A stretch of 64,000 bases of DNA from Rhodoglobus sp. Its GTDB lineage: Bacteria; Actinomycetota; Actinomycetes; Actinomycetales; Microbacteriaceae. Under the pieces are notes generated by a model, which was given only the letters and a program-made list of their open reading frames with translations, was not told the origin of the DNA and searched no databases. The first letter of the stretch is position 1. Each line of letters begins with the position of its first letter. The DNA lies in assembly GCA_025463605.1 (NCBI GenBank), contig JAODAV010000008.1:406360-470359 (forward strand), read 5' to 3'. Position numbers and translations under genes: made by a program. Below, piece after piece: positions 54,503 to 64,000 of the stretch.

Positions 54503-54665
54503 GCATCGAGCCTACGCGTCGAGCTCCTGCGTCGGCGCCTGCCCGGCCTCCACGGTACGGCGAAGGAATTCGGTGATCACGTCGAGCTGCTCGTCTCGAG
54601 TTCTTCCGCAGCGAGGCACTCAAGTAGAGCCCTGACATCGACCGGTCATGTAGGTACCCTGAAGC
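54503..54665. promoter_or_regulatory. Divergent promoter region of moaA and the Moco oxidoreductase gene
   Basis: TAGGCT (minus strand, 54509-54514) lies 6 bases before the moaA ATG and TACCCT (54655-54660) lies 5 bases before the oxidoreductase ATG. The 140 bases between carry no convincing ORF and no Moco-riboswitch-like fold that I can recognise by eye. Confidence 0.5.
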
Positions 54666-55259
54666 ATGAGCATCTTCACGCGCGGCTTCTCCGGGCGCGG
54701 TCGAGACGACAACCCCGCGCTTCCCCCAGGTCAGTACCTCACCGAGGACTTTCCCGTGCTGTCCGCAGGCCCCACTCCCACCGTCGACAAAGCCGACTGG
54801 GAGTTCACGATCACGACCGAGACCGGGGAGACCCATCGCTGGAACTGGGAGCAGTTCATGGCTCTCAAGATCGACCAGGTCGACACCGACATCCACTGCG
54901 TCACCCGCTGGTCGAAACTCGGCACCTCGTGGCGCGGCGTCTCCCTCGACACCCTGTTCGCCGACGTCGAGACGAGCGCCGGGTACACGATGGCCCACTC
55001 CTACGGCGGATACACGACCAACGTCCCCCTCGACGACCTGCTCGACGGCAAAGCCTGGATCGCATTCGAGTTCGACGGCGAAGACCTCGACCCCGAGCAC
55101 GGCGGCCCCGCGAGACTGCTCGTGCCGCACCTCTACTTCTGGAAGAGCGCCAAGTGGGTGCGCGGCCTCACGATGATGGAGAACGACGATCCCGGCTTCT
55201 GGGAACAGAACGGGTACCACACCTACGGCGACCCCTGGCAAGAGCAGCGGTATTGGTAG
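54666..55259 (+). CDS. Soluble sulfite oxidase-like molybdopterin oxidoreductase
   Basis: 197 residues, the SUOX-type Moco domain seen in MsrP/YedY and YuiH-like proteins. The Mo-ligating cysteine is Cys78 in IHCVTRWSKLG, and a SYGGYTTNVPLDDLLDGK region follows. The N-terminus has no Tat or Sec signal, so the enzyme is probably cytoplasmic, unlike MsrP. Two genes for a flavin reductase and a small CxxCG protein overlap or follow it directly, suggesting they form its electron supply. Physiological substrate unknown; methionine sulfoxide or another oxide is a reasonable guess. Confidence 0.85.
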   Translation: MSIFTRGFSGRGRDDNPALPPGQYLTEDFPVLSAGPTPTVDKADWEFTITTETGETHRWNWEQFMALKIDQVDTDIHCVTRWSKLGTSWRGVSLDTLFADVETSAGYTMAHSYGGYTTNVPLDDLLDGKAWIAFEFDGEDLDPEHGGPARLLVPHLYFWKSAKWVRGLTMMENDDPGFWEQNGYHTYGDPWQEQRYW

Positions 55260-55957
55260 GCGCCTGGCTGGTCGGCACAGTGGCCGAGACGCGGAAGGAG
55301 ACCTCCACGGGGCGCAGCATCCTTCTCGACGTGCCCGACTGGCCCGGCAACATCGCCGGCCAGCACGTCGACGTGCGGCTCACCGCACCCGACGGCTACC
55401 AAGCGACGCGCTCGTACTCGGTCGCGTCCGCGGGCGACGGCTCGCGCGTGCAGCTCGCGGTCGACAGGCTGCCCACAGGAGAGGTCTCGCCCTACCTCGT
55501 CGACGACCTCATGACGGGAGACCTGCTCGAGGTGCGCGGTCCACTGGGCGGCTGGTTCGTCTGGAAGCCGGAGCAGACCGCGCCCGTGCAGCTCATCGCC
55601 GGCGGCTCCGGCGTCGTGCCACTCGTTGCGATGCTGCGCTCGCACGGGGCATCCGGGAGTACTGCACCCATGCAACTGCTGTACTCGGTGCGCGCGCCGC
55701 ACGACCGCTTCTTCGCTGACGAGCTGGAAACGCTCGGCAACGTCACGTACGCCTACACGCGAGCGGTGCCCGCCGGCTGGCCGTCCCCACCGGGTCGACT
55801 GACGAAGGATGCGCTCGCCGCCGCCACGCTGCCTGCGAGTGAGTCCCCCGCCGTGTTCGTGTGCGGCCCCACCGGTTTCGTCGAAGCAGTCGCGACCTGG
55901 CTCGTGGAGCTCGGGCACGAGCCCGGCGCCGTGAAGACGGAGAGGTTCGGCGGATGA
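55253..55957 (+). CDS. FAD/NAD(P)-binding ferredoxin reductase-like protein, no Fe-S domain
   Basis: 234 residues. RSYSVAS (FAD-binding) is at residues 53-59, followed by a nucleotide-binding GGSGVVPLVAMLRSH segment and VFVCGPTGFVEAVATWL near the C-terminus. It belongs to the ferredoxin-NADP reductase fold. The 2Fe-2S domain common in oxygenase reductases is absent, so it would pass electrons to another protein. TTG 55253 is the start that best fits the fold and overlaps the Moco gene by 7 bases; GTG 55280 is an alternative. It overlaps the next gene as ATGA. Confidence 0.85.
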   Translation: MVGAWLVGTVAETRKETSTGRSILLDVPDWPGNIAGQHVDVRLTAPDGYQATRSYSVASAGDGSRVQLAVDRLPTGEVSPYLVDDLMTGDLLEVRGPLGGWFVWKPEQTAPVQLIAGGSGVVPLVAMLRSHGASGSTAPMQLLYSVRAPHDRFFADELETLGNVTYAYTRAVPAGWPSPPGRLTKDALAAATLPASESPAVFVCGPTGFVEAVATWLVELGHEPGAVKTERFGG

Positions 55958-56211
55958 CGGAGCATCTCGACGGAAACGTTCTCGCGGGGCCGCTCTCCGA
56001 ACTGTTCCGCGACGACATGACCACGGCGATCGGCCGCTGCGCGCACTGCGGCGACGTGAGTGTGCTCGCGACGGCGCTCGTTTACGACGCCGCCCCCGGC
56101 TGGTGCGTGCGCTGCCACGCCTGCGGAGACGTGCTCATGACGCTCGTGTGGGCGGGAGATCGCCTTCGCATCGACCTGCGGGGCGTGACGGCGCTCGAGG
56201 TCGGGGACTAG
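55954..56211 (+). CDS. DUF6510-like small protein with two CxxCG knuckles
   Basis: 85 residues. Cys29 and Cys32 in RCAHCG and Cys51, Cys54 and Cys57 in CVRCHACG make two CxxCG-like knuckles separated by about 20 residues, as in zinc ribbons and rubredoxins. The ends are beta-rich. ATG 55954 overlaps the reductase stop. I recall the family as DUF6510 with no known function. A metal-binding electron carrier between the reductase and the Moco enzyme is an inference from context. Confidence 0.75.
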   Translation: MTEHLDGNVLAGPLSELFRDDMTTAIGRCAHCGDVSVLATALVYDAAPGWCVRCHACGDVLMTLVWAGDRLRIDLRGVTALEVGD

Positions 56212-56294
56212 CGAGAGGTATTGCCCTCGCCTATGTAGGCAGCGATCGCGGCGACATCATCGAGGTCGCCGACGATCTCATAGCCATCGACTCA
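56208..56294 (-). pseudogene. Possible remnant of a gene 3' end
   Basis: On the minus strand a short open stretch encodes YEIVGDLDDVAAIAAYIGEG and ends in TAG at 56208-56210, sharing CTAG with the DUF6510 stop just like intact convergent pairs in this window. It is cut off by a stop codon about 28 codons upstream and lacks a start. This may be the decayed end of a lost gene, or chance. The rest of the gap up to 56333 holds nothing I recognise. Confidence 0.25.
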
Positions 56295-56333
56295 TGGCAT
56301 CAGAATTGATACCACATTGGAATTGAGTTCGGA

Positions 56334-57350
56334 CTAGCGATCCGCTCGGGTGTGAGTGCGGCGCGGGCCGCGCGCCACCGTGAGAGCCCCGCCGAGGAGG
56401 AGCGCGCCCAGCCCAAACCACACGATCGCGGGGAGCGCCCCGCCCCCTGTCGCGGGTAGCGAGGGGTCAGCAGCAGGAGCGGGAGGCGGTGTGACCGCCG
56501 GCGTGCTCGCGGTGATCTGGAGCACGAGGCCCATGAACGGTGGGTTCCAGCCGTCGTCCACCCGAAGCACATCGACGCCGGATGCTCCGTTGTCGGTGTA
56601 ATTGCCGCCGACTGCGGTGTCCCAGTACATGTTGTCGGGAGCCACGTCGGTGCCGACCGTCGGGGCTGCACCAGCGAGACTCGTGTTCAGGTAGTCGTAC
56701 GGCCCCGGCGCGACGAGGGGGTTCGCGCCGCTCGTCGACGTGTTGTATGCGACCGACACGATCACGTCGTTGGGCAGCGTCACGGCGAGGGAACCCATGG
56801 CGAAGGTGGAATTGAACGACACCCCCGGCTGGCAGGCCGTGCCGTCGAACCACCGACCGGCATCCGCGCCGATGCAATTCACAGGGTCAGCTGACGGCCT
56901 GAACGGCACGTCGACGGCTTGCGTCAGAGTGGCGAGCAGCGCGCCCGGCAACGTGCCCGCGACAGTCGGATCGCCCGCGACCGCGTAGACGTTGACGGTG
57001 ATCGGGTGACTGAAGGTCGCACCCGGGGTGGTCACACAGTTGCCGGTGTTCCAGGCGCCGAGCTCGCACGCCCAGTCCGTGAGACTGACCGTCACGTCTT
57101 CGAGCTGTCGGTCTGTACCGGCGAGTTGAACGTAGTGCCCGATCTCGTCGGTGGATGTTGCCTGGAAGCCCAGACTTGGCGAGGACGACGGATACGGCAC
57201 GGGAATCGAATCGAAGACCACGGTGCCTGCCGCTTGCGCCGATTGGGCCAGCGGCACCTGGCTGACCACGCTGAGCCCGCTCAGCGCGAGCACGAGCACG
57301 AACCCCGTCCCCAGCCGCCGAACGTAACGTTTCGCGCCATTTGTGATCAT
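56334..57350 (-). CDS. LPXTG cell-wall anchored protein, unknown function
   Basis: 338 residues. A Sec signal peptide (VRRLGTGFVLVLALSGLSVV to AQA|AG) is followed by a beta-rich extracellular region of about 230 residues that I do not recognise and a Pro/Ala-rich stretch (PPPAPAADPS). The C-terminal sorting signal is LPATGGG, a hydrophobic helix and a positively charged tail (RGPRRTHTRADR), so a sortase should link it to peptidoglycan. GTT... ATG 57350 has GGGGGAG about 8 bases upstream. A second LPXTG gene lies directly upstream. Confidence 0.8.
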   Translation of the reverse strand: MITNGAKRYVRRLGTGFVLVLALSGLSVVSQVPLAQSAQAAGTVVFDSIPVPYPSSSPSLGFQATSTDEIGHYVQLAGTDRQLEDVTVSLTDWACELGAWNTGNCVTTPGATFSHPITVNVYAVAGDPTVAGTLPGALLATLTQAVDVPFRPSADPVNCIGADAGRWFDGTACQPGVSFNSTFAMGSLAVTLPNDVIVSVAYNTSTSGANPLVAPGPYDYLNTSLAGAAPTVGTDVAPDNMYWDTAVGGNYTDNGASGVDVLRVDDGWNPPFMGLVLQITASTPAVTPPPAPAADPSLPATGGGALPAIVWFGLGALLLGGALTVARGPRRTHTRADR

Positions 57351-57467
57351 GTCGACAACTCCCCCGAGTCCCCATGTGCCCACCGCACACACAACTCGGG
57401 CAGTCTAACCCCGCTTGGGGGTCGGAAGTCAAGGTGACTCGTCGGGCTCGCCGAGCCGGAGCGGTCG

Positions 57468-58628
57468 TCAGCCGGCGAGGGATGCCGCCGCGCGGCGGCG
57501 CATCGCGAGCAGGGTTGCGCCCACGAGAAGCAGCCCGGCAGATACGAGAGGCCACCAGTCGAGAGACCCTCCGGTCTCCGGGAGCAAAGCGGCCGGGGCA
57601 ACCGGTGGCGTGGGCATAGCGGTGAGTTCGAGCACGACGAGTTCACCGGTGTCGCTGAGCGGCACGTAGAGGCGGTTCGCCGCATTTCCGAAAGCAACCG
57701 TATAAGGCAGGCCGCCGACCGGAACCGCGTACGACGTGGTGCCGGTCAGGGCGGGGATGACACTGATCGTGCCGTCACCCGTGTTAGCCGTGAACATCGT
57801 GGTGTCGTTGGTCGCGAACGCCACCGTCAGGGGCCCGCCACCCACAGCGATCGTGTTCTCGACGAGGCCGTTGTCCATGCTGATGACGCTCACGGTGTTG
57901 TCGCCGGAGTTCGCAACCGCCAGGTAGGTGGACGCGTTGTTGAGCGCGAGCCCTGTCGGTCCGCTGCCGACAGGAATCGCGCCATCGATCCCGCCGGCGA
58001 ATGAGTAGATGACGAGGGAGGCGGCCGCGGCCGTCACGAGCACCAGGCCGTCCGCCGGGAGGGCGCCCTGGACTACCGCAATGTCGATCGGGAGGGCGAG
58101 GCCGGAAAGGATGACGCTCGGTGAGCTCAGGTCCGAGCCGAGGAACATGACGTTGCCGGCAGCCGGCTGAGTCACGAGTACCCCGATACCTTCGACGACA
58201 TCGAGCATGCCCAGTCCAGCGCCAAGGTTCGCTGACGTCACGATGCTCGCGTCGACATCGGGGGCATCGGGGTCGAACGAATGGATCACGTTGTTCGACG
58301 GGTCAACGACGTAGACGATGCCTGTGGACTGGTCCACATCCAGCCAGACCGCTGTGCTGCCGAGCGGAAGTGTGACGGTATTCAGAACGGCGAGCGTGTC
58401 CCCGTCGATGATTGACACGGTTCCGGCCAGCTCGTCGCTGACGTACACCGTGCCGGTCGACTGGTCAACGGCAACGCCCGCCGGGGCGCTTCCCGCACCC
58501 AGGCTCACGCGGTCGGCGACTTCCCAGTCCCCCGGGGCGGCTGCGACTGGGCTCGCCACTCCCAGCCCCAAAGCGGACGCGAGGATGACGGTTACGAGCG
58601 CGGAGGCTCCGATGGTTCTGCTTGGCAC
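57468..58628 (-). CDS. LPXTG cell-wall anchored beta-propeller protein
   Basis: 386 residues. After a signal peptide ending around residue 30 comes a seven-bladed-propeller-like run of YncE/NHL-type repeats such as VAVDQSTGTVYVSDELAGTV and LAVANSGDNTVSVISMDNG. The C-terminus has LPETGG, a hydrophobic segment and RRRAAASLAG, a typical sortase signal. Binding or adhesion at the cell surface is likely. The GTG start lies 6 bases after TAGTGT (minus strand, 58635-58640), a leaderless arrangement. No sortase gene is in the window. Confidence 0.82.
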   Translation of the reverse strand: MPSRTIGASALVTVILASALGLGVASPVAAAPGDWEVADRVSLGAGSAPAGVAVDQSTGTVYVSDELAGTVSIIDGDTLAVLNTVTLPLGSTAVWLDVDQSTGIVYVVDPSNNVIHSFDPDAPDVDASIVTSANLGAGLGMLDVVEGIGVLVTQPAAGNVMFLGSDLSSPSVILSGLALPIDIAVVQGALPADGLVLVTAAAASLVIYSFAGGIDGAIPVGSGPTGLALNNASTYLAVANSGDNTVSVISMDNGLVENTIAVGGGPLTVAFATNDTTMFTANTGDGTISVIPALTGTTSYAVPVGGLPYTVAFGNAANRLYVPLSDTGELVVLELTAMPTPPVAPAALLPETGGSLDWWPLVSAGLLLVGATLLAMRRRAAASLAG

Positions 58629-58736
58629 TCGCTCACACTACTGAACGCGAGGAACTTTTAACGAATTCGACCGAGCGCGATTTGCGGACACAGATCGATG
58701 GCTAACGCCGCACCGCTGCACTGCCTAATCACGGGC

Positions 58737-59594
58737 CTAGCGCCTCGCGGCCATGAGGCGGTCACGCAACCGGTCGGGCAGCCGCGCGATAACGGTCGCG
58801 CCGATCTTCGCGTCTGTACCCACCCGGTAGCGGGTTCGTGGCCGCCTGGCCGTGAGCGCATGCTCGATGGCTTCGGCGACTTTCACGGGAGGCAGTCCGT
58901 TCCTCGCCGCCGCCGCCGCCATCGCCTGCGCGCCGGCGATGCGGGCGCTGTATAGGTCGGTCGCCTCGGTGAGCACCCCAGCGAGCATCCGGTCGGATGC
59001 CGCGGCGGACGTGCCCCAGATCGGTGTGGCTATCTGTCCCGGCTCGATCGCGGCGACCTGGATGCCCCACGGTGCGAGTTCCACACGAAGCGTGTCGGTG
59101 AGGGCCTCCAGAGCGAACTTCGAAGCGTGGTACGGACCGAGCATCGCACCGGCGATGAGCCCGCCGATCGATGTGACGTTCACGATCCGCCCACGAGCAA
59201 GCCTGAGGAGCGGGAGCATCGCCTGCGTGACGGCGAGTTGCCCGACCACGTTCACCTCGAGCTGGCGCCGGAACTCGTCGATCGGAACGAACTCGAGCGG
59301 CGCCGCGGCGGCCACCCCGGCGTTGTTGACCAGGCCCGAGAGCCCCGCCGCGCCGACGTGTTCCGTGATGGTTCGGGTCGCCTCCGCGATCTGCTCGGCC
59401 ACCGTGACGTCGAGGATGATGGGCCTGATCCTCTCCGATCCGCTCGAGCGAAGAGCTTCCCCGTCTTGGGACTTGCGAACACCGGCGAAGACGGTGAATC
59501 CCCGTTTGTCGAGCAGCAGCGCGGTCGCACGGCCGATGCCCGTCGACGCCCCGGTCACAAGTACTGTGCCGACAAGTTCTGTGCTCATTGCCAT
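58737..59594 (-). CDS. Short-chain dehydrogenase/reductase
   Basis: 285 residues. TGASTGIGRA is the Rossmann TGxxxGxG motif, NNAGVAAAAP and NVTSIGGL carry the Asn and Ser, and YHASKFALEAL has the YxxxK catalytic pair. The substrate cannot be read from sequence. GGAAAGGG lies about 5 bases before the ATG, and TAGGCT (minus strand near 59627) would make a leader of about 30 bases. A second ATG at 59588 is possible. About 100 bases of non-coding sequence separate it from the LPXTG gene. Confidence 0.88.
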   Translation of the reverse strand: MAMSTELVGTVLVTGASTGIGRATALLLDKRGFTVFAGVRKSQDGEALRSSGSERIRPIILDVTVAEQIAEATRTITEHVGAAGLSGLVNNAGVAAAAPLEFVPIDEFRRQLEVNVVGQLAVTQAMLPLLRLARGRIVNVTSIGGLIAGAMLGPYHASKFALEALTDTLRVELAPWGIQVAAIEPGQIATPIWGTSAAASDRMLAGVLTEATDLYSARIAGAQAMAAAAARNGLPPVKVAEAIEHALTARRPRTRYRVGTDAKIGATVIARLPDRLRDRLMAARR

Positions 59595-59630
59595 TGCGGC
59601 CCTTTCCCCGAACGGTTCCCGGGCTCGAGC

Positions 59631-60275
59631 CTAGACCGGCGCCGTGCGCTTGCGGCCGTACGCGATCGCGAGCGAAGCGAGCCCGATCACGAGAGCGGAA
59701 ATGCCGACGATGTAGGCGGTCACGCTCAACCAGCCGGTCTCCGGCTCGAGAAACGGATAGGGATACCAACCGGTGAGCGCACCGCGCACGAGCGTGAAGG
59801 CGAGCCACGCGAGCGGGTAGGCGACGACGACCCGCAGTGCGGTCCAGCGCAGCGCGGGGCGACCGGGCGAGACGAGCCAGTCGAGGAGGAACACGAGCGG
59901 GATCCACACGTGCATGATCTCCCCGGGCCAGGCCGTTGCAACGAATCCCTCATCCGGGATCCCGCGCAGCAAACCGTTGTAGACGCCGGCGGTGACGATC
60001 GCGTAGACGAGCACGGACATCCGCACCGCCGTGTACGGCAGGGGGTCGACCGGATGCCGAAGGGCGAGAACACCGCCGACGAGCAGCACGACGACGCCGA
60101 TGATTGATGACTCGATCGTGAAGTAGCTGAAGTACTCCGCCGGGACCATGTCGTCGTTGAGCGTCTTCTCGACGATCTGGAAGGTGAGCGCCACGAACAG
60201 GAGCAACCCGGCGGCGAGGCGGGAGATGCCGACGGCGCGACGGGCGCTGGCCGAGGAAGGGGACGTCGTCGTCAC
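59631..60275 (-). CDS. Pr6Pr-family integral membrane protein
   Basis: 214 residues with six or so hydrophobic segments. EYFSYFTIESSIIGVVVLLV and RGIPDEGF with EIMHVWIPLVFLLDWL are recognisable as the Pr6Pr/FAR-17a-like membrane family (F/Y-S-Y-F-T and H-x-W-I-P). The function is unknown. The GTG start lies 7 bases after TAGGCT (minus strand, 60283-60288). It is followed downstream by the SDR gene on the same strand. Confidence 0.75.
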   Translation of the reverse strand: MTTTSPSSASARRAVGISRLAAGLLLFVALTFQIVEKTLNDDMVPAEYFSYFTIESSIIGVVVLLVGGVLALRHPVDPLPYTAVRMSVLVYAIVTAGVYNGLLRGIPDEGFVATAWPGEIMHVWIPLVFLLDWLVSPGRPALRWTALRVVVAYPLAWLAFTLVRGALTGWYPYPFLEPETGWLSVTAYIVGISALVIGLASLAIAYGRKRTAPV

Positions 60276-60307
60276 GCCGCCCAGCCTAGGCGCCCGTTCC
60301 CTTAACG

Positions 60308-60344
60308 CCGAAGCGGCCCCGGCAGATGACCGGGGCCGCTTCGG
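60308..60344. terminator. Strong hairpin downstream of ilvC
   Basis: CCGAAGCGGCCCCGG (60308-60322) and CCGGGGCCGCTTCGG (60330-60344) form a perfect 15-bp stem with a 7-base loop. It lies 9 bases beyond the end of ilvC, on the minus strand, and just upstream of the Pr6Pr promoter. There is no T-run, as is common for actinobacterial terminators. Confidence 0.75.
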
Positions 60345-60352
60345 GAATGCGA

Positions 60353-61968
<1,616 letters not shown>

Positions 61969-61972
61969 AGGT

Positions 61973-63757
61973 CTATTCCTCTTCCCACTCGGGGGCGTGA
62001 TCGCGCGCGTACTGCACGCTCGAGTTTCCGACGCCCTGGGGCACCATCGGCCACACCATCGCATCCCGGCTGACGATGAAGTCGATCACGACGGGGCGGT
62101 CGTTGGTCTCGAGCGCGAGTTTGATGGCGGGGTCGATCTCCTCCTCCTTCGTCACGCGGATCGCGAGACAGCCGTAGGCCTCCGCGAGCTTGACGAAGTC
62201 GGGGATCATGCGCGTGCCCTCCCCGGTCTCGAGGTCGGTGAAGGAGTGGCGACCGTCATAGAACAGGGTCTGCCACTGGCGCACCATGCCGAGCGAGGAG
62301 TTGTTGATGATCGCGACCTTGATGGGGATGTCGTTGATCGTGCAGGTCGCGAGCTCCTGGTTGGTCATCTGGAAACAGCCATCACCGTCGATCGCCCACA
62401 CGACCCGGTCGGGCTGGGCGACCTTCGCGCCCATGGCGGCGGGCACGGCGTAGCCCATCGTGCCTGCGCCGCCCGAGTTGAGCCACGCATGCGGGCGCTC
62501 GTACTTGATGAACTGCGCGGCCCACATCTGGTGCTGGCCGACTCCCGCCGCGTACACGGCCTCCGGTCCGCTCAGCTGGCCGATGCGCTCGATCACCATC
62601 TGGGGCGACAGGATGCCGTCATCCAGGTCTACGTAGCCGAGCGGGAACTGCTCGCGCAGGCTCGTGAGGCGCTCCCACCACGCGGTGTAGTCGGGGGTGT
62701 GCTTTTTCGCGGCGTCGGCGAACGCTGCCGTGAGGTCGACGATGACGTCTTTCGCGTCACCGACGATGGGAACGTCGGCCGCGCGGATCTTGCCGATTTC
62801 GGCGGGGTCGATGTCGACGTGCACGATCTTCGCGTTGGGCGCGAATTCGCTCGCCTTGCCGGTGACCCGGTCGTCGAATCGCGCGCCCAGGGAGATGATG
62901 AGGTCCGACTCCTGCAGCCCGAGCACTGCGGGAACGGAGCCGTGCATGCCGGGCATCCCGAGGTGCAGCTGGTGCGAGTCGGGGAACGCCCCACGCGCCA
63001 TGAGGGTGGTGACGATGGGCGCGCCGACCGTGGTCGCGAGCTCGAGCAATTCCTTCGATGCTTCGGCCCGGATGACGCCGCCGCCGACGTAGAACACGGG
63101 GCGCTCGGCCTCGACGAGCAGCTGGGCCGCGGCCTGCACCTGCTTGCCGTGGGCCTTCACCACGGGACGGTATCCGGGCAATTCGATCTTGGGCGGCCAG
63201 ATGAACGGCGCGCTCTTCTGCTGCGCGTCTTTCGTGACGTCCACGAGCACGGGACCGGGACGGCCCGTCGTCGCGATGTGGTACGCGGCGGCCAGCGTAG
63301 CGGGCACGTCTTCGGGCTTCGTGACGAGGAAGGAGTGCTTGGTGATCGGCATCGTGATGCCGACGATGTCGACCTCCTGGAACGCGTCCGTTCCCATCGA
63401 GGTGGAGAACACCTGGCCGGTGATCGCGATCATCGGCACCGAATCCATGTGCGCATCAGCGATCGCGGTCACGAGGTTGGTCGCGCCCGGTCCGCTCGTC
63501 GCGATTGCGACACCGACCCGTCCCGAGGATGCCGCATAGCCCTCGGCCGCGTGGCCGGCGCCCTGCTCGTGGCGTACGAGGATGTGGCGGATGGCCGTCG
63601 AGGCCATGAGCTCGTCGTAGAACGGCATGATCGCGCCGCCCGGGAGGCCGAAGACGTCGGTGATCCCGAGGTGCTCGAGTGAGCGCAGGATGGCGCCCGA
63701 TCCGGTGAGGATCTCCGGGGTGGAGCTCTTGGGCCGCGGGCTCAGGTCCGTCGACAT
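61973..63757 (-). CDS. ilvB: Acetolactate synthase large subunit
   Basis: 594 residues. The ThDP catalytic Glu lies in [16 protein letters not shown], the FAD region follows, and the ThDP-binding motif is [15 protein letters not shown] ... INNSSLG. It condenses pyruvate or pyruvate plus 2-ketobutyrate. Start ATG 63757 has AAGGAA about 7 bases upstream. It is transcribed after ilvD in the same direction, with 37 bases in between; no leader peptide or attenuator was recognised there. Confidence 0.96.
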   Translation of the reverse strand: MSTDLSPRPKSSTPEILTGSGAILRSLEHLGITDVFGLPGGAIMPFYDELMASTAIRHILVRHEQGAGHAAEGYAASSGRVGVAIATSGPGATNLVTAIADAHMDSVPMIAITGQVFSTSMGTDAFQEVDIVGITMPITKHSFLVTKPEDVPATLAAAYHIATTGRPGPVLVDVTKDAQQKSAPFIWPPKIELPGYRPVVKAHGKQVQAAAQLLVEAERPVFYVGGGVIRAEASKELLELATTVGAPIVTTLMARGAFPDSHQLHLGMPGMHGSVPAVLGLQESDLIISLGARFDDRVTGKASEFAPNAKIVHVDIDPAEIGKIRAADVPIVGDAKDVIVDLTAAFADAAKKHTPDYTAWWERLTSLREQFPLGYVDLDDGILSPQMVIERIGQLSGPEAVYAAGVGQHQMWAAQFIKYERPHAWLNSGGAGTMGYAVPAAMGAKVAQPDRVVWAIDGDGCFQMTNQELATCTINDIPIKVAIINNSSLGMVRQWQTLFYDGRHSFTDLETGEGTRMIPDFVKLAEAYGCLAIRVTKEEEIDPAIKLALETNDRPVVIDFIVSRDAMVWPMVPQGVGNSSVQYARDHAPEWEEE

Positions 63758-63794
63758 GGTGTGGTTCCTTAGGTAAATGGTGAACGGGCGCGGA

Positions 63795-64000
63795 CTACCC
63801 GGTGACCGCGCCCTCCGCAGCGGAGTGCACGAGCCGTGAGTATTTCGCGAGAACGCCACGGGTGTAGCGGGGTGGAAGGGGAGCCCAGCCGTTGCGGCGA
63901 GCTTCCAGCTCTGCGGGCTCGACCAGTAGGTCAAGCGAGCGAGCTGCGATATCGACCCTTATTAGATCACCATCGCGCACGAAGGCGATGGGACCTGCGT
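63795..64000 (-). CDS. ilvD: Dihydroxy-acid dehydratase, C-terminal part (gene continues outside window)
   Basis: Only the last 68 codons are present, on the minus strand, starting [20 protein letters not shown] and ending AEGAVTG. The GPIAxVxDGDxIxIDI and [14 protein letters not shown] segments are typical of the IlvD C-terminus. It completes the run of valine/isoleucine genes. The 5' end lies outside the window. Confidence 0.93.
   Translation of the reverse strand, partial: AGPIAFVRDGDLIRVDIAARSLDLLVEPAELEARRNGWAPLPPRYTRGVLAKYSRLVHSAAEGAVTG

Noticed and set aside
53750..55252. Upstream extension of the reductase frame through moaA and the Moco gene
   Set aside because: The frame stays open by chance in GC-rich DNA; the reductase fold begins at about 55253.
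56212..58736. Surface-protein segment considered as a mobile element
   Set aside because: No integrase, transposase, direct repeats or tRNA boundary is visible.
63758..63794. Gap between ilvD and ilvB considered as an attenuator
   Set aside because: Only 37 bases, with no leader peptide rich in Leu, Ile or Val and no alternative hairpins.

Overview
The window is a GC-rich chromosomal segment of an actinobacterium, most likely a member of the Microbacteriaceae. The inference rests on AdnA/AdnB recombination nucleases, an MshB-type deacetylase (mycothiol), DUF3107 and DUF3117 small proteins, PIG-V-like and LPXTG proteins, heavy use of GTG/TTG starts, and gene orders recalled from Mycobacterium: adnB-adnA-DUF3107-ferritin-like-rhlE resembles Rv3201c-Rv3211, and typA ... 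mshB-fdx-dapC, dapD/dapE, O-methyltransferase-DUF3117, mrp and an MgtE/CBS protein resemble parts of Rv1165-Rv1234. No rRNA, tRNA, insertion sequence, prophage or CRISPR array was seen, and there is no gene-free stretch longer than about 300 bases.

Layout. 1-3.2 kb: tail of an APH-like kinase homologue that lacks its catalytic residues, an MFS exporter and a divergent LysR regulator. 3.2-12.4 kb: adnB and adnA, DUF3107, a small membrane protein, a ferritin-like protein and a DEAD-box RNA helicase with a structured leader. 12.5-19.6 kb: PHP phosphoesterase, EEP-family protein, aminopeptidase P, stress protein, MgtE-N/CBS protein, DUF1003 and Mrp. 19.6-24.8 kb: PLP decarboxylase with a GPH-type transporter, divergent from a succinate-semialdehyde-type dehydrogenase; O-methyltransferase and DUF3117. 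24.9-33.6 kb: PIG-V-like protein, dapE/dapD, citrate synthase, dapC-fdx-mshB, and two paralogous lipoproteins. 33.7-42.8 kb: typA and a complete oligopeptide ABC transporter operon (oppA-B-C-DF). 42.9-48.7 kb: DCC protein, CPBP protein, and gcvT-gcvH-gcvP under a tandem glycine riboswitch. 48.7-56.2 kb: almost complete molybdenum cofactor pathway (moeB, moeA, moaC-mogA fusion, moaE, moaD, moaA) with a sulfite-oxidase-like Moco enzyme, a flavin reductase and a small CxxCG protein. 56.3-60.3 kb: two LPXTG wall proteins, an SDR and a Pr6Pr membrane protein. 60.3-64 kb: ilvC, ilvN, ilvB and the end of ilvD.

The genes are tightly packed, with many ATGA/GTGA start-stop overlaps inside operons and CTAG stop-stop overlaps between convergent genes. 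A window-wide pattern is a TANNNT -10 hexamer placed exactly 5-7 bases before the start codon of about eighteen genes, which implies that leaderless mRNA is a normal mode of expression here. I used this pattern to choose several start codons. The observation I would follow first is the three-gene redox module at 54.7-56.2 kb, which could be a soluble NAD(P)H-driven Moco reductase system with a rubredoxin-like partner.
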